Part shown: piece by piece, positions 1-9,008 of the stretch
How positions within the stretch are numbered: position 1 is the first letter of the stretch
Layout of the letters: each line of letters starts with the position of its first letter
DNA from: Chryseobacterium aquaeductus
GTDB lineage: Bacteria; Bacteroidota; Bacteroidia; Flavobacteriales; Weeksellaceae
Length of the DNA stretch: 64,000 bases
NCBI RefSeq assembly: GCF_905175375.1
Contig: NZ_CAJIMS010000001.1
Coordinates: 558,001 to 622,000, forward strand
Reading direction: 5' to 3'
Translations under genes and position numbers: made by a program
The notes under the pieces: generated by a model
The model's database searches: none
Seen by the model: the letters and a program-made list of their open reading frames with translations, nothing else
Told to the model about the DNA's origin: nothing

Positions 1-1862
1 GCAATCGCCGCATTGATTTTTTCTCTGCTGATCCCTGAGATTTCGATTCTTCCGATTTCTCCGATCTCTTCAATAGCGATCACGGTATCAGTATCTTTCT
101 GTAACTGCTGAATGATTTTTCCACCAGGTCCTATTACAGCACCAATGAAATCTTTAGAAATTTCCAACATTACCATTTTCGGAGCGTGAGGTTTCACGTC
201 TTCTCTTGGTGCAGAAATCGTTTCGTTCAATTTATCAAGAATATGTAATCTTCCGTCTCTAGCCTGTAGAAGCGCTTTCTCCATAATTTCCATAGACAAT
301 CCCTGAACTTTGATATCCATCTGGCAAGCCGTGATTCCGTCTGCAGTTCCGGTTACTTTAAAGTCCATATCTCCCAGGTGATCTTCATCACCTAAGATGT
401 CAGAAAGTACAGTGAATTTTCCTGTTTTAATATCAGTTACCAATCCCATTGCAATCCCGGAAACCGGTTTTGTAATCTGAATACCTGCATCCATCAATGC
501 TAAAGTTCCTGCGCAAACAGTCGCCATAGAAGATGAACCGTTAGATTCTAAAATATCTGAAACGATACGGATCGTGTAAGGATTTTCTTCAGGGATCATG
601 TTTGCCAAAGCTCTCTGAGCTAAGTTACCGTGACCAACTTCTCTTCTTGAAGTTCCTCTCAAAGGACGAGCTTCACCCGTTGAGAACGGCGGGAAGTTAT
701 AATGTAAGAAAAATCTTTCGTCGTAATTTACCATTACGCTGTCTACCATGTTCGCATCTTTTACCGAACCTAAAGTTACAGCCGTCAAAGATTGAGTTTC
801 ACCTCTTGTGAAAATTGCAGAACCGTGAGCTCCCGGTAAATAATCGATTTCGCTCCAGATCGGACGAATCGTTTGAGGATCACGACCATCAAGACGGATT
901 TTGTCATTCAAAATCATCTGACGCATCGCTTCTTTTTCCACATCGTGGAAATATACTTTAGCGAAAGGAGTTACTCTTTCCAATTCTTCAGCATGCTCTA
1001 CATATTGAGATAAGAATTCAGCCAATACAGCTTTGAATTTATCACCTCTCTCCTCTTTTCCTGAAGGAATTTTTGCTACTTCGTATACTTTATCGTAAGT
1101 CTCTTTCCACACTTTCTCACGAATGGCTTCGTCATGATTTTCGTGGCTATATTCTCTTTTGGGTAAAGATTTGCCTACTTTTTCAGCTAATCTTTCCTGA
1201 GCTTCAACTTGTTTTTTGATTTCAATATGAGCAAACTGAATTGCTTCAAGCATTTCTGCTTCAGAGATTTCTTTCATCTCACCTTCCACCATTACGATAG
1301 AATCTTTCGTTGCACCTACCATGATATCAAGGTCAGCCAATTTAAGATCTGCATAATTAGGATTTACCGAAAGTTCACCGTTGATTCTCACTACTCTTAC
1401 CTCAGACATCGGTCCGTTGAAAGGTATATCAGTAATCGCAATCGCTGCCGAAGCTGCAAGACCTGCTAAATCATCAGGAATTGACTCTCCGTCATAAGAA
1501 ATCAATGAAATCATTACCTGCACTTCCGCATGGAAATCTTCAGGGAATAATGGTCTTAGAACTCTGTCTACCAAACGCATCGTCAAGATCTCCTGATCTG
1601 ATGGTCTCGCTTCTCTTCTGAAAAAGTTTCCGGGGATTTTTCCACCCGCGTAGAATTTTTCTCTGTAATCTACTGTCAATGGCAAGAAATCTACACCATC
1701 TTTTGCTTCTTTGCTGGCTACAACAGTTGCTAAAAGCATTGTTCCGCCAATTTTTACGACTACAGCACCATCAGCCTGTTTTGCCAATTTTCCTGTTTCG
1801 ATTGTGATTTCTCTGCCGTCTGCAAGAATAATCTTTTCTGTAATTGCTTGAGGTATACTCAT
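1..1862 (-). CDS. pnp: Polyribonucleotide nucleotidyltransferase (PNPase), C-terminus cut by window edge
   Basis: PNPase degrades RNA 3' to 5' by phosphorolysis and is part of the RNA-decay machinery. The minus-strand frame is open from an ATG at 1860-1862 to base 1, about 620 codons. The N-terminus begins [11 protein letters not shown]. Both RNase PH folds are visible: the first has [15 protein letters not shown], the second has [11 protein letters not shown] and the DGRD/RPI region. Near the edge a KH domain begins with the GxxG loop VIGPGGK. The end of the KH domain and the S1 domain lie outside the window. The gene follows rpsO on the same strand, the usual rpsO-pnp order, but a terminator and a separate promoter-like site lie between them. 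The identification is secure. Confidence 0.97.
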   Translation of the reverse strand, partial: MSIPQAITEKIILADGREITIETGKLAKQADGAVVVKIGGTMLLATVVASKEAKDGVDFLPLTVDYREKFYAGGKIPGNFFRREARPSDQEILTMRLVDRVLRPLFPEDFHAEVQVMISLISYDGESIPDDLAGLAASAAIAITDIPFNGPMSEVRVVRINGELSVNPNYADLKLADLDIMVGATKDSIVMVEGEMKEISEAEMLEAIQFAHIEIKKQVEAQERLAEKVGKSLPKREYSHENHDEAIREKVWKETYDKVYEVAKIPSGKEERGDKFKAVLAEFLSQYVEHAEELERVTPFAKVYFHDVEKEAMRQMILNDKIRLDGRDPQTIRPIWSEIDYLPGAHGSAIFTRGETQSLTAVTLGSVKDANMVDSVMVNYDERFFLHYNFPPFSTGEARPLRGTSRREVGHGNLAQRALANMIPEENPYTIRIVSDILESNGSSSMATVCAGTLALMDAGIQITKPVSGIAMGLVTDIKTGKFTVLSDILGDEDHLGDMDFKVTGTADGITACQMDIKVQGLSMEIMEKALLQARDGRLHILDKLNETISAPREDVKPHAPKMVMLEISKDFIGAVIGPGGKIIQQLQKDTDTVIAIEEIGEIGRIEISGISREKINAAI

Positions 1863-1874
1863 AAATTGTTTTGT

Positions 1875-1937
1875 GTTGCACTCCGTATTGAGTGCTTTAA
1901 TTAATTATATTTCGTCTAAAAATGTGGTGCAAATTTA
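1875..1937 (-). promoter_or_regulatory. pnp promoter-like element and leader hairpin
   Basis: On the minus strand TAAATTTG (1930-1937) fits the Bacteroidetes -7 element TAnnTTTG, about 70 nt before the pnp ATG. No good -33 TTG is visible. The leader then contains a 6-bp hairpin, GCACTC/GAGTGC (1878-1883 with 1890-1895, loop of 6), close to the start codon. Apart from this and the rpsO terminator I see nothing in the 1863-2196 gap. Confidence 0.5.
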
Positions 1938-2140
1938 CTGTTTTTGTTTTAAATATAAGATTTAAAGTTTCAGAGGAGAAAAATTCGCAATCGAAAGCAG
2001 ATAATTATGAATTTTTCTTAGTGAAGATTCGATAACCAAGCCTCCATTCAATATAATCGGCTTTATGAAACCGGTAAGATCTAAGTGCAATTCCTATTAG
2101 CAAATTCTTCCCTATTGTATATTGAAATCTGTTGATTACC

Positions 2141-2172
2141 GAAAAAAAAAAGCAACCTCTTGCGAAGCTGCT
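2141..2172 (-). terminator. Rho-independent terminator of rpsO
   Basis: An imperfect hairpin (AGCAACCTC / GAAGCTGCT, 2151-2172) is followed on the minus strand by a run of T (2142-2150). It lies 24 bp past the rpsO stop codon. Confidence 0.8.
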
Positions 2173-2196
2173 TTCTTATTTTGGAAATCTTATAGA

Positions 2197-2466
2197 TTAT
2201 TTTCTTAGACCAAGTTCAGCAATAATTGCTCTATATCTTGTGATATCCTTGTTTTTAAGATAATCTAACAAACTTTTTCTTTTACCTACTAATTTCACCA
2301 AAGATCTCTCAGTAGCAAAATCATGACGATTAGTCTTCAAATGCTGAGATAGGTGGTTGATTCTGAAAGTAAAAAGTGCAACTTGTCCTTCAGCACTTCC
2401 TGTGTCTTGCGCAGATTTTCCATGTTTTGCGAAAATTTCTGCTTTCTTTTCAATTGTTAAGTACAT
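2197..2466 (-). CDS. rpsO: 30S ribosomal protein uS15
   Basis: This 89-residue protein matches uS15 in length and sequence. Typical features are an N-terminal helix, the DTGSAEGQVALFTFRI stretch, HLKTNRHDF and the GKRKSLLDYLK C-terminal helix. uS15 is a primary binding protein of the 16S rRNA central domain. It has its own consensus promoter and terminator and precedes pnp on the same strand. Confidence 0.97.
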   Translation of the reverse strand: MYLTIEKKAEIFAKHGKSAQDTGSAEGQVALFTFRINHLSQHLKTNRHDFATERSLVKLVGKRKSLLDYLKNKDITRYRAIIAELGLRK

Positions 2467-2501
2467 TCCAATATTGTTTAATGATTATTATGTAACGGCT
2501 G

Positions 2502-2531
2502 CAAAAGTACAACTATTTTCTTGTTCTGCAA
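2502..2531 (-). promoter_or_regulatory. rpsO promoter, TTG-N19-TACTTTTG
   Basis: On the minus strand TTG (2529-2531) is followed after 19 bp by TACTTTTG (2502-2509). This is a full match to the Bacteroidetes housekeeping-sigma consensus, 36 bp upstream of the rpsO start. Confidence 0.75.
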
Positions 2532-2617
2532 AACATTATTGATGTAGTATATTCAATTGGATAGAAAAATATGTTAAAAATTCCTTAATATAATTATGCA
2601 ATTCGACTAAAAGACAG

Positions 2618-2625
2618 TACTTTTG
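2618..2625 (+). promoter_or_regulatory. Promoter -7 element for the 2640 gene
   Basis: TACTTTTG matches TAnnTTTG and lies 15 bp before the ATG. No clear TTG is seen at the -33 position. Confidence 0.5.
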
Positions 2626-2639
2626 CAAGTGACAAAAAT

Positions 2640-3197
2640 ATGAAAAAAACCCTATTTTTTACTCTAATTTCTACCGTATTTATCCTAAGTATTTCATCTG
2701 TAAAAGCGCAGAAAGCTCATGCTCATGATAAAATAAAGAAAATCTTATACTTCAATCCGGAAGTAGAGCCAGATCTTGATGAAATAAAAGAACCTACCAA
2801 TCATGCGTTTTTCAGTGCAGTTTCAGATAAAGTAAGTGCTTTCAGAAGAAATAAAATGTTGAGATCTGAAGTGCAGGTTTCGTATGACAGCATCGACTCT
2901 AAAACAATTCTTGAGTACAGCAAAAACAATGATGCCGATTTTGTAATCGTTCCCAGAGTAAAATATTTTAAAGTAGGATTGGGAAAATATGTTTTTTCTA
3001 ATCAGGTTGTTGTGAGCATGAAACTTTTTGATGCTGAAGGAAACTTCATTGCAGCATCAGATTATGATACCTACCGCAAGAATATGCGTCTTCTGGGCTC
3101 TGCAGAAAATTCTATAAAAATAGGAACCAACGGCGCAATGAAAAGCATCCTGAAAGAACTCCGAAAAATAAAACCCTCTTCTGAAGCCGGTTTTTAA
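2640..3197 (+). CDS. Secreted protein of unknown function
   Basis: 185 residues. The N-terminus is a Sec signal peptide (MKKTLFFTLISTVFILSISS, then cleavage near VKAQ), so the protein is probably periplasmic. The mature part is mixed alpha/beta and includes the stretch NDADFVIVPRVKYFKVGLGK. No catalytic motif is recognised. Proteins of this type occur in Chryseobacterium-like genomes, but I do not know their function. The gene is transcribed alone, with a -7 element just upstream, and lies divergently from rpsO. Confidence 0.75.
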   Translation: MKKTLFFTLISTVFILSISSVKAQKAHAHDKIKKILYFNPEVEPDLDEIKEPTNHAFFSAVSDKVSAFRRNKMLRSEVQVSYDSIDSKTILEYSKNNDADFVIVPRVKYFKVGLGKYVFSNQVVVSMKLFDAEGNFIAASDYDTYRKNMRLLGSAENSIKIGTNGAMKSILKELRKIKPSSEAGF

Positions 3198-3280
3198 GCT
3201 TTAATAAATCCTTAAATTTCCGTTATCATTATCGTTTGTTGAAAATTTGATTTATTTTTGCGTATCAAAAAATTCAGGTT

Positions 3281-4603
3281 TTGAATCATACAGACGAATT
3301 TACCTTCAACCCAGCCGATATTGCCGAACTTCTCTGCGAACTTCCCGCTGATGAAAGGTTGTTGGCTTTTCTAAAAGTCCCGAAAGATTACAAAGCCGAT
3401 GTTTTCTCCCATTTAGATCCGGATTTTCAGGAAGAAACCATCAGAAGTATAGGTAGTGACGAGGTTTCAGAGATTCTGAATGCAATGACTCCCGATGACA
3501 GAACTTCACTTTTTGAAGATTTTCCTGATGAGCTCATCAAATATTCTATCAATCATCTCAATCCGCAGGAAAGGAGAATTGCATTAAAACTTCTTGGGTA
3601 TAATGCAGATTCTATCGCACGTCTGATGACGCCTTATTATATTCAAATAAGAAAAGAATGGACGGTAAAAAGATGTCTTCAACAAATCAAAAAAGTAGGA
3701 AAAAGAGTAGAAACCATCAATCATCTGTATGTAGTAGATGAGAGAAACCGATTGATTGACGATTTGGCTTTGGGAAGTTTATTGCTGGTAGATGATGACA
3801 CTTTGGTTTCCGATCTTACAGACAATCAGTTTGTTGCTATAAAAACCACAACGTCAAAAGAAGATGCCGTAACCTATTTTGAAAAATATGACCGTACAGC
3901 ACTTCCGATTATTACAGATGCAGGAGTTTTGGTAGGAATTGTAACCATTGATGATATTTTAGACCAAATTGAATCCCAAAACACCGAAGACATTCAGAAA
4001 TTTGGTGGTGTGGAAGCTTTGGATGATCCTTATATTCAGACGCATTGGTTTGAAATGATTAAAAAACGTGGTCTTTGGCTGATCGTTTTATTTTTCCTTC
4101 AGCTCATCACCGCATCTGTCATGGGATATTATGAAAACGAAATCGAAAAAGCCGTTGTACTTGCTCTTTTCATTCCTTTAATTATATCAAGTGGTGGAAA
4201 TTCCGGATCGCAGGCAGCAACTTTGATTATCCGTGCCATGGCGCTTCAGGAAATCACTATCAAAGACTGGTGGATTGTTATGAAAAAAGAATTGGTTACA
4301 GGTCTGATTTTGGGAACATTTTTGGGTGTAATTGGTTTTTTCAGAATCATGATCTGGCACGAAATGGGCTGGTTTGATTACGGAGATTATTGGTTTTTTA
4401 TCGCAATCAGTGCAGGAATGTCGCTGTCTATGATCGTGCTTTGGGGAACTTTATCCGGATCGATGGTACCTTTTATCCTCAAAAGATTTAATCTTGATCC
4501 TGCAACTTCCTCTGCTCCATTTGTGGCGACGTTGGTTGACGTTACAGGTTTAATTATCTATTTTACGATTGCCGGAATGTTCTTAACCGGAAAACTTTTG
4601 TAA
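3281..4603 (+). CDS. mgtE: Magnesium transporter MgtE, TTG start
   Basis: 440 residues with the full MgtE layout: an N-terminal superhelical domain (residues 1-130), a CBS pair (about 130-255, [22 protein letters not shown]) and a C-terminal membrane domain with about five helices. The pore signature [15 protein letters not shown] is present. The family forms dimeric, Mg2+-gated channels in the inner membrane. The start is unusual. The only initiator in frame before the MNHTDEFTF region is a TTG at 3281; a TGA lies at 3248-3250 and no ATG or GTG lies between. A -7-like TATTTTTG (3253-3260) sits about 20 bp upstream, which supports the TTG. Confidence 0.93.
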   Translation: MNHTDEFTFNPADIAELLCELPADERLLAFLKVPKDYKADVFSHLDPDFQEETIRSIGSDEVSEILNAMTPDDRTSLFEDFPDELIKYSINHLNPQERRIALKLLGYNADSIARLMTPYYIQIRKEWTVKRCLQQIKKVGKRVETINHLYVVDERNRLIDDLALGSLLLVDDDTLVSDLTDNQFVAIKTTTSKEDAVTYFEKYDRTALPIITDAGVLVGIVTIDDILDQIESQNTEDIQKFGGVEALDDPYIQTHWFEMIKKRGLWLIVLFFLQLITASVMGYYENEIEKAVVLALFIPLIISSGGNSGSQAATLIIRAMALQEITIKDWWIVMKKELVTGLILGTFLGVIGFFRIMIWHEMGWFDYGDYWFFIAISAGMSLSMIVLWGTLSGSMVPFILKRFNLDPATSSAPFVATLVDVTGLIIYFTIAGMFLTGKLL

Positions 4604-4629
4604 TTTTAGGCAAAGTCTAAAATATACGT

Positions 4630-5352
4630 ATGAAAGTAATTTCTCTTGTGCCTTCGATTACCGAAGCTTTATTCGATTTGGGATTAACTGAAAACGAAAT
4701 CATCGGGCGAACCAAATTCTGTGTACATCCGGAAGAAGAAGTGAAAAATATCGAAATCGTCGGTGGTACCAAAAATCTGAATTTAGAAAAAATAAAAAGC
4801 TTGCAACCCGATCTTATTTTAGCCAACAAAGAAGAAAATGTAAAAGAGCAAGTAGAAACTTTGATGGAAGATTTCAAAGTGATTGTTTATAATACAGAAA
4901 CGATTGAAGACAATTATTATTTAGTTAAAAACTTAGGTTTACTTTTTAATAAAGAAGAAAGAGCGCAGATTTTCAATCTTAAAATTTACGATGTTCTTAA
5001 TCAGGCAAAAATAAACTCTAATACAAAAGCAGCATATTTGATTTGGAAAAATCCTTATATGACGATAGGTTCAGATACTTTTATACACAACATTCTTACA
5101 GAGATTGGCTTTGAAAATATCTTTAAAAATAAAACCCGTTATCCTGAAATTCAGGTTGAAGATTTGGCTAAAGCTGATGTGATTATGCTTTCTTCTGAAC
5201 CTTTTCCTTTTAAAGAAAAACACGTTGCAGAATTGAAAGAAATTTTTCCTGATAAAAAAATTATGATTGTTGATGGAGAAGCATTTTCCTGGTACGGAAC
5301 ACATATTGCGAAGTGTGAGGAGTATTTTAAAAAATTGATTTCTGAATTTTAA
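4630..5352 (+). CDS. Helical-backbone metal receptor / BtuF-like binding protein without signal peptide
   Basis: 240 residues starting MKVISLVPSITEALFDLG, the typical opening of the mature periplasmic binding fold used by BtuF and FhuD-like proteins. It has the two-lobe pattern, with LQPDLILANKEEN in lobe 1 and DVIMLSSEPFPFKEKH in lobe 2. No signal peptide or lipobox precedes it and no ABC permease or ATPase is adjacent. It is therefore either a cytoplasmic family member or acts with a distant system. It follows mgtE by 26 bp on the same strand and may be co-transcribed. The substrate cannot be read from the sequence. Confidence 0.75.
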   Translation: MKVISLVPSITEALFDLGLTENEIIGRTKFCVHPEEEVKNIEIVGGTKNLNLEKIKSLQPDLILANKEENVKEQVETLMEDFKVIVYNTETIEDNYYLVKNLGLLFNKEERAQIFNLKIYDVLNQAKINSNTKAAYLIWKNPYMTIGSDTFIHNILTEIGFENIFKNKTRYPEIQVEDLAKADVIMLSSEPFPFKEKHVAELKEIFPDKKIMIVDGEAFSWYGTHIAKCEEYFKKLISEF

Positions 5353-5409
5353 TACTTAATTAAACATACACTTTGCGGTTAATTATATTGCTAAAATTTC
5401 AGACAAAAC

Positions 5410-5432
5410 AAACTCCGAAAAAATCGGAGTTT
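5410..5432. terminator. Bidirectional terminator
   Basis: A perfect 9-bp stem AAACTCCGA/TCGGAGTTT with a 5-nt loop lies between convergent genes ending at 5352 (+) and 5453 (-). U-rich tracts flank it on both sides. Confidence 0.8.
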
Positions 5433-5452
5433 ATATTTTAAATTAAATAAGA

Positions 5453-5902
5453 TTACAAAATTTTTGATACTTCATTACAAAGCCATTCCAGCAATTCTAA
5501 ATCTTCTTTTGTAAAAGGATCAATCGTATGAGAATCGATATCGATCTGCCCTACGTTTTCACCGTTTTTGAAAATCGGAACGACAATTTCTGCTTTTGTA
5601 TCGATAGAACAGCTCAAGTAATTGTCTTGAAGTTTCACGTCCGGAACGATGAACGTTTCGTTTGAGACAGCAACCTGTCCGCAAATTCCCTTTCCGTAAG
5701 GAATAATAATATGATCTGTTTCTGCACCAACGTAAGGACCTAATTTCAGCTCGTCTTTATCTCCGTTTTTGAAGTAAAAACCAGTCCAGTTGAAATAAGA
5801 AATTTCCTGATCCAGTAAATGACAAACTTTCTCAAGTTTCTCTTCGGTATTATGCTTTGGACTTTCCAGAATAGATGAAAGTCGTTTTTTTAATTCAGAC
5901 AT
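5453..5902 (-). CDS. GAF-domain protein, free methionine-(R)-sulfoxide reductase-like
   Basis: 149 residues, a single GAF domain of the fRMsr type, which reduces free methionine-R-sulfoxide. The family landmarks are NWTGFYF, IPYGKGICGQVAVSNETFIVPDV and SEIVVPI-like AEIVVPIFKNGENVGQIDIDS. Cys74 (in GKGICG) and Cys98 (in YLSCS) fall where the redox-active cysteines of the family lie. The start lies 13 bp after the stop of the 475-residue protein encoded by 5916-7343, so the two probably form an operon. An alternative is a GAF protein without reductase activity. Confidence 0.78.
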   Translation of the reverse strand: MSELKKRLSSILESPKHNTEEKLEKVCHLLDQEISYFNWTGFYFKNGDKDELKLGPYVGAETDHIIIPYGKGICGQVAVSNETFIVPDVKLQDNYLSCSIDTKAEIVVPIFKNGENVGQIDIDSHTIDPFTKEDLELLEWLCNEVSKIL

Positions 5903-5915
5903 TTTAATTGTTTTT

Positions 5916-7343
5916 TTAAGAAAATTGTTTTAGAGAAAGCTCTTGTTTGTAGCCGAACATTCCTCTGTCTTTTATCATTTCAGCAACACCTTCCGGCACT
6001 TGGTTTTCCCATCCGCTTACGTTGCAGGCTATCTTTCTCAGTATTTCTCTGGAATAAATTTCCAAAAACTCCGGATCATAGTTTTTAATATCAACAATAC
6101 GATTGTTGAGTTTAAAATATTTGTATAATTCTTTGAGACTCTCCTCTACTTTGAGATTTTCAGAATTTAAAAGTTCATGAGTTTCAGGATCTTTGTAAGG
6201 ATAAAGATACACTCTCATACCATTTCGGAAAAACTTACCAAAAGCTTCCAAAATCCCACCGGAAAGATCTTTGTAATATTTCTCATCAAATACCATCAAC
6301 ATATTGTTTACTCCCATTGCCACACCAATGTCGCCATTTGTGTAGTGCGAGAAATAATCGATCAATCTGTAATATTCTGAGAAATTAGAAATAATAACGG
6401 TATATCCCAATTTACCAAGAACGTCTACTCTATCTAAGAAATCTCTCTCGTCAATATCTCCGTCTGCACGAAGGTTTGAGATGGTAATTTCGATCAAAAC
6501 TTCAGTTTCTTCCTGGGTGCAGATAGCGTCTTTTAAGAACATATCCATACCGTTTCTCAGCATATCGATATTTACTTTTGTCACCGGTCTGAAACTTCCT
6601 CTTACCGCAAATATGTTTTTCTTGTACAAAACATCTGCAGGAAGCATATTGTTCCCCTGAGAATTGAAAATTACAGCATCGGTCATGTTATTTTTCACCA
6701 ATTGTAAAGACATCAGTCTGTTGTCAACATACGCAAATGCGGGACCGCTGAAATCAATCATATCGATCTCAAGATTGTCTGTTGCGACGTCGTCATACAG
6801 AGACTCTATCAATCTTCTCGGATTATCGAAATATGTAAACGCTCCGAAAATAAGATTTACACCCAAATTCCCAAGAGTTTCCTGCTGCAGAGTAGCATCA
6901 TTCTCTTTAAATTTTACGTGAATTACAACTTCATTGTAATCTTCATTTTCTTTCACCTGGAAACGAATTCCGACCCAACCGTGACCTTTTAAGGTTTTAT
7001 CAAAATTGATCGTGGTTACTGTATTTGCATAAGAAAAAAACTTTCTGTTTGGGCTGTTTTCTCTCGAAATTCTTTCTTCAATTAATGAAACTTCATAGCG
7101 TAGCATTTTCCGAAGTCTATTTTGGGTAACATACCTGTTTTTGACTTCTTTTCCGTAGATCGCGTCGCTAAAATCTTTGTCGTAAGCCGACATTGCCTTT
7201 GCAATCGTACCGGAAGCTCCTCCTGCTCTAAAAAAGTGTCGTACAGTTTCCTGTCCTGCTCCAATTTCTGCGAAAGTACCATAAATAGTAGGATCTAGAT
7301 TAATTGTTAATGCTTTTTGTTTAGGAGTTAGTTTCTGATACAT
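5916..7343 (-). CDS. Conserved protein of unknown function
   Basis: 475 residues, soluble, no signal peptide or membrane segment. The N-terminus (MYQKLTPKQKALTINLDPT, then FAEIGAGQETVRHFFRAGGA) is distinctive. I recall similar proteins being widespread in Bacteroidetes and some other phyla, where automatic names (adenylyltransferase, TonB receptor) are inconsistent and not supported by motifs seen here. A short region (YNEVVIHVKFKENDATLQQETLGNLGVNLIFGAFTYFDNPRRLIESLYD) looks strongly conserved in character. It is probably co-transcribed with the fRMsr-like gene. No function is assigned. Confidence 0.7.
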   Translation of the reverse strand: MYQKLTPKQKALTINLDPTIYGTFAEIGAGQETVRHFFRAGGASGTIAKAMSAYDKDFSDAIYGKEVKNRYVTQNRLRKMLRYEVSLIEERISRENSPNRKFFSYANTVTTINFDKTLKGHGWVGIRFQVKENEDYNEVVIHVKFKENDATLQQETLGNLGVNLIFGAFTYFDNPRRLIESLYDDVATDNLEIDMIDFSGPAFAYVDNRLMSLQLVKNNMTDAVIFNSQGNNMLPADVLYKKNIFAVRGSFRPVTKVNIDMLRNGMDMFLKDAICTQEETEVLIEITISNLRADGDIDERDFLDRVDVLGKLGYTVIISNFSEYYRLIDYFSHYTNGDIGVAMGVNNMLMVFDEKYYKDLSGGILEAFGKFFRNGMRVYLYPYKDPETHELLNSENLKVEESLKELYKYFKLNNRIVDIKNYDPEFLEIYSREILRKIACNVSGWENQVPEGVAEMIKDRGMFGYKQELSLKQFS

Positions 7344-7397
7344 TAGGACATTAAATTTTTCGTAAATTTACCAAAATTAAACCAACCTCAAAACAAA

Positions 7398-8165
7398 ATG
7401 AAGTTGAAATTTTTAGGAACCGGAACTTCTCAGGGCGTTCCAGTGATTGGCTGTACTTGTGAGGTCTGCATATCCAAAAATCCGAAAGACAATCGTTTCA
7501 GAGCATCTGCGATGGTAACAACCGACGAAAACAGAAAAATTCTCATCGATTGTGGTCCCGATTTTAGACAGCAAATGCTGATCAACAAAGAAAATCATAT
7601 TGATATTGCACTTCTTACCCATGAACACAATGATCATGTGATAGGTCTTGATGATATGCGACCTTTGATCTTCAAAAGTGGGAAAAATATGCCGCTTTAT
7701 TGCAGTGAACGAGTAGGAAATGAGGTTAAGAATCGTTTTCCGTACGCCTTTGCTGATGTTCGCTATCCCGGTGCTCCGGCATTTGATCTGCATACAATTG
7801 AAAACACATCTTTTGAAATTTTAGATGTAAAGATCACTCCCATTGAGGTTACTCATTACAAAATTTCAGTTTTTGGATATCAATTCAAAAACTTGGCATA
7901 CATTACAGATGCCGGTTTTATTTCTGAAACTGAGAAAGAAAAACTACGAAATTTGGATGTCTTAATCCTAAACTGTATCCGAAAGTTTGATCCGCATCCG
8001 GCTCATTTTATATTGGCGGATGTCATCAAACTATATGAAGAAATAAAACCTAAAAAATTATTTCTAACTCATATCAGCCATCATTTTGGTCTGCATGATA
8101 TTGAAGACAAGTTACTTCCCGACGGAATGCATCTTGCCTACGACGGTTTGGAGATAAATTTCTAA
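7398..8165 (+). CDS. MBL-fold metallohydrolase, PhnP/YycJ-like
   Basis: 255 residues with the metallo-beta-lactamase fold. Motif 1 is the HxHxDH block (THEHNDHVIGLDD), and further ligands are in HYKISVFG and in YITDAGF. Near the N-terminus GCTCEVC supplies closely spaced cysteines, as in the structural zinc site of PhnP-type phosphodiesterases. The LTHISHHFG motif near the C-terminus provides another ligand. The substrate is probably a cyclic phosphate or other phosphodiester. The gene is divergent from the 5916-7343 gene, with 54 bp between starts. Confidence 0.85.
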   Translation: MKLKFLGTGTSQGVPVIGCTCEVCISKNPKDNRFRASAMVTTDENRKILIDCGPDFRQQMLINKENHIDIALLTHEHNDHVIGLDDMRPLIFKSGKNMPLYCSERVGNEVKNRFPYAFADVRYPGAPAFDLHTIENTSFEILDVKITPIEVTHYKISVFGYQFKNLAYITDAGFISETEKEKLRNLDVLILNCIRKFDPHPAHFILADVIKLYEEIKPKKLFLTHISHHFGLHDIEDKLLPDGMHLAYDGLEINF

Positions 8166-8185
8166 GAAAATTTCGCAAAAAGTTT

Positions 8186-8214
8186 TTGAACATTAAAAAA
8201 AGTTTCTATATTTG
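8186..8214 (+). promoter_or_regulatory. Promoter of tRNA-Leu, TTG-N18-TATATTTG
   Basis: TTG (8186-8188) is followed after 18 bp by TATATTTG (8207-8214), a full consensus match 20 bp before the mature tRNA 5' end. Confidence 0.75.
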
Positions 8215-8234
8215 CACACCAATTAAGAACACAA

Positions 8235-8316
8235 GCCCAGTTGGCGGAATTGGTAGACGCGCTAGACTCAAACTCTAGTATCGAAAGATGTACCAGTTCG
8301 ATTCTGGTACTGGGTA
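8235..8316 (+). tRNA. tRNA-Leu (anticodon CAA)
   Basis: The acceptor stem GCCCAGT/ACTGGGT pairs with one G-U. The D arm contains GGCGGAATTGGTAGACGC. The anticodon stem CTAGA/TCTAG encloses a CTCAAAC loop with anticodon CAA. A long variable arm (TATCGAAAGATGTA region) marks it as class II. The T arm is CCAGTTCGATTCTGG. The discriminator is A and the 3' CCA is not encoded. Confidence 0.97.
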
Positions 8317-8317
8317 C

Positions 8318-8354
8318 AAAAAACCTCTGAAATTTATTTTTCTGAGGTTTTTTT
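8318..8354. terminator. Terminator after tRNA-Leu, bidirectional
   Basis: AAAAAACCTC and GAGGTTTTTT pair around an A/T-rich loop. It serves the tRNA on the plus strand and the convergent gene ending at 8353. Confidence 0.8.
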
Positions 8355-9003
8355 AATTATAAATCCACATCAAAACCGGCTTTCCAGACTTCTGAATCAT
8401 CGGATCAATCGCTCTCATCGCATTATTTGAAATCGTGGGGCAACCCCAGCCTTCCGGCGAACCGTTTGGGAAAGCCTCCTTATCACTCATCAAATTCCAA
8501 GAATGGAAAACGATAAATCTTTTCAGCGCATTATTGTTGGTTTCTTCCAGACCATGCATGAGATATTTAACGTTTATTCCCCAATCGCTTCTTCCCCTTT
8601 CTCCTAATTTATACTTTCCCAAGGCTGACAAATGACTGCCGTCTTCATTGCTGAATTTTGGGTTTTCTTTAGATTCATCGCGACTCCATGAATTTGTACC
8701 ACAACCATGACCTACAAGATATTTTTTAGAAATCTTATTTTCTTTAAAATCCCAAATGATAAACCGATTCACCCCAGAATGAAGAGTCATATCAATCAAA
8801 ATACAGAAATCAGTATTCATCTTTTTGCTTTTGCAAAATTTCAGAGCTTCTTCCGCCTTCTTTTTTGTTTTAATTAAATCTAATTCAGGCCTTTCCACTT
8901 CTGTAATTTTATTCTCAGAAACAACTTTATCACCAGCTTTTTTCGGTTCGTTTATGCACGAAGAAAAAATAATTATCAGTAAAAATAAATGAAAAATTCT
9001 CAC
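8353..9003 (-). CDS. Murein L,D-transpeptidase-like (YkuD_2-type) lipoprotein
   Basis: 216 residues. The signal sequence ends in a lipobox (IIIFSSC), giving a lipidated Cys near residue 16. The body matches the L,D-transpeptidase catalytic-domain family: FCILIDMTLHSG, a GHGCG motif, FSNEDGSHLSALGKY, a conserved His in FIVFHSW and the catalytic Cys in GWGCPTIS. The expected reaction is formation of 3-3 cross-links or attachment to peptidoglycan in the periplasm. It sits directly downstream (5 bp) of the DUF2459 gene on the same strand, so the two are probably one transcript. Confidence 0.82.
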   Translation of the reverse strand: MRIFHLFLLIIIFSSCINEPKKAGDKVVSENKITEVERPELDLIKTKKKAEEALKFCKSKKMNTDFCILIDMTLHSGVNRFIIWDFKENKISKKYLVGHGCGTNSWSRDESKENPKFSNEDGSHLSALGKYKLGERGRSDWGINVKYLMHGLEETNNNALKRFIVFHSWNLMSDKEAFPNGSPEGWGCPTISNNAMRAIDPMIQKSGKPVLMWIYN

Positions 9004-9008
9004 CCTTT

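Noticed and set aside
5916..7343. Naming this protein as a TonB receptor or nucleotide adenylyltransferase
   Set aside because: No signal peptide, TonB box, beta-barrel pattern or HxGH motif is visible. I left it as unknown.
7413..7793. 126-residue frame on the minus strand
   Set aside because: It is antisense to the well-supported MBL hydrolase.
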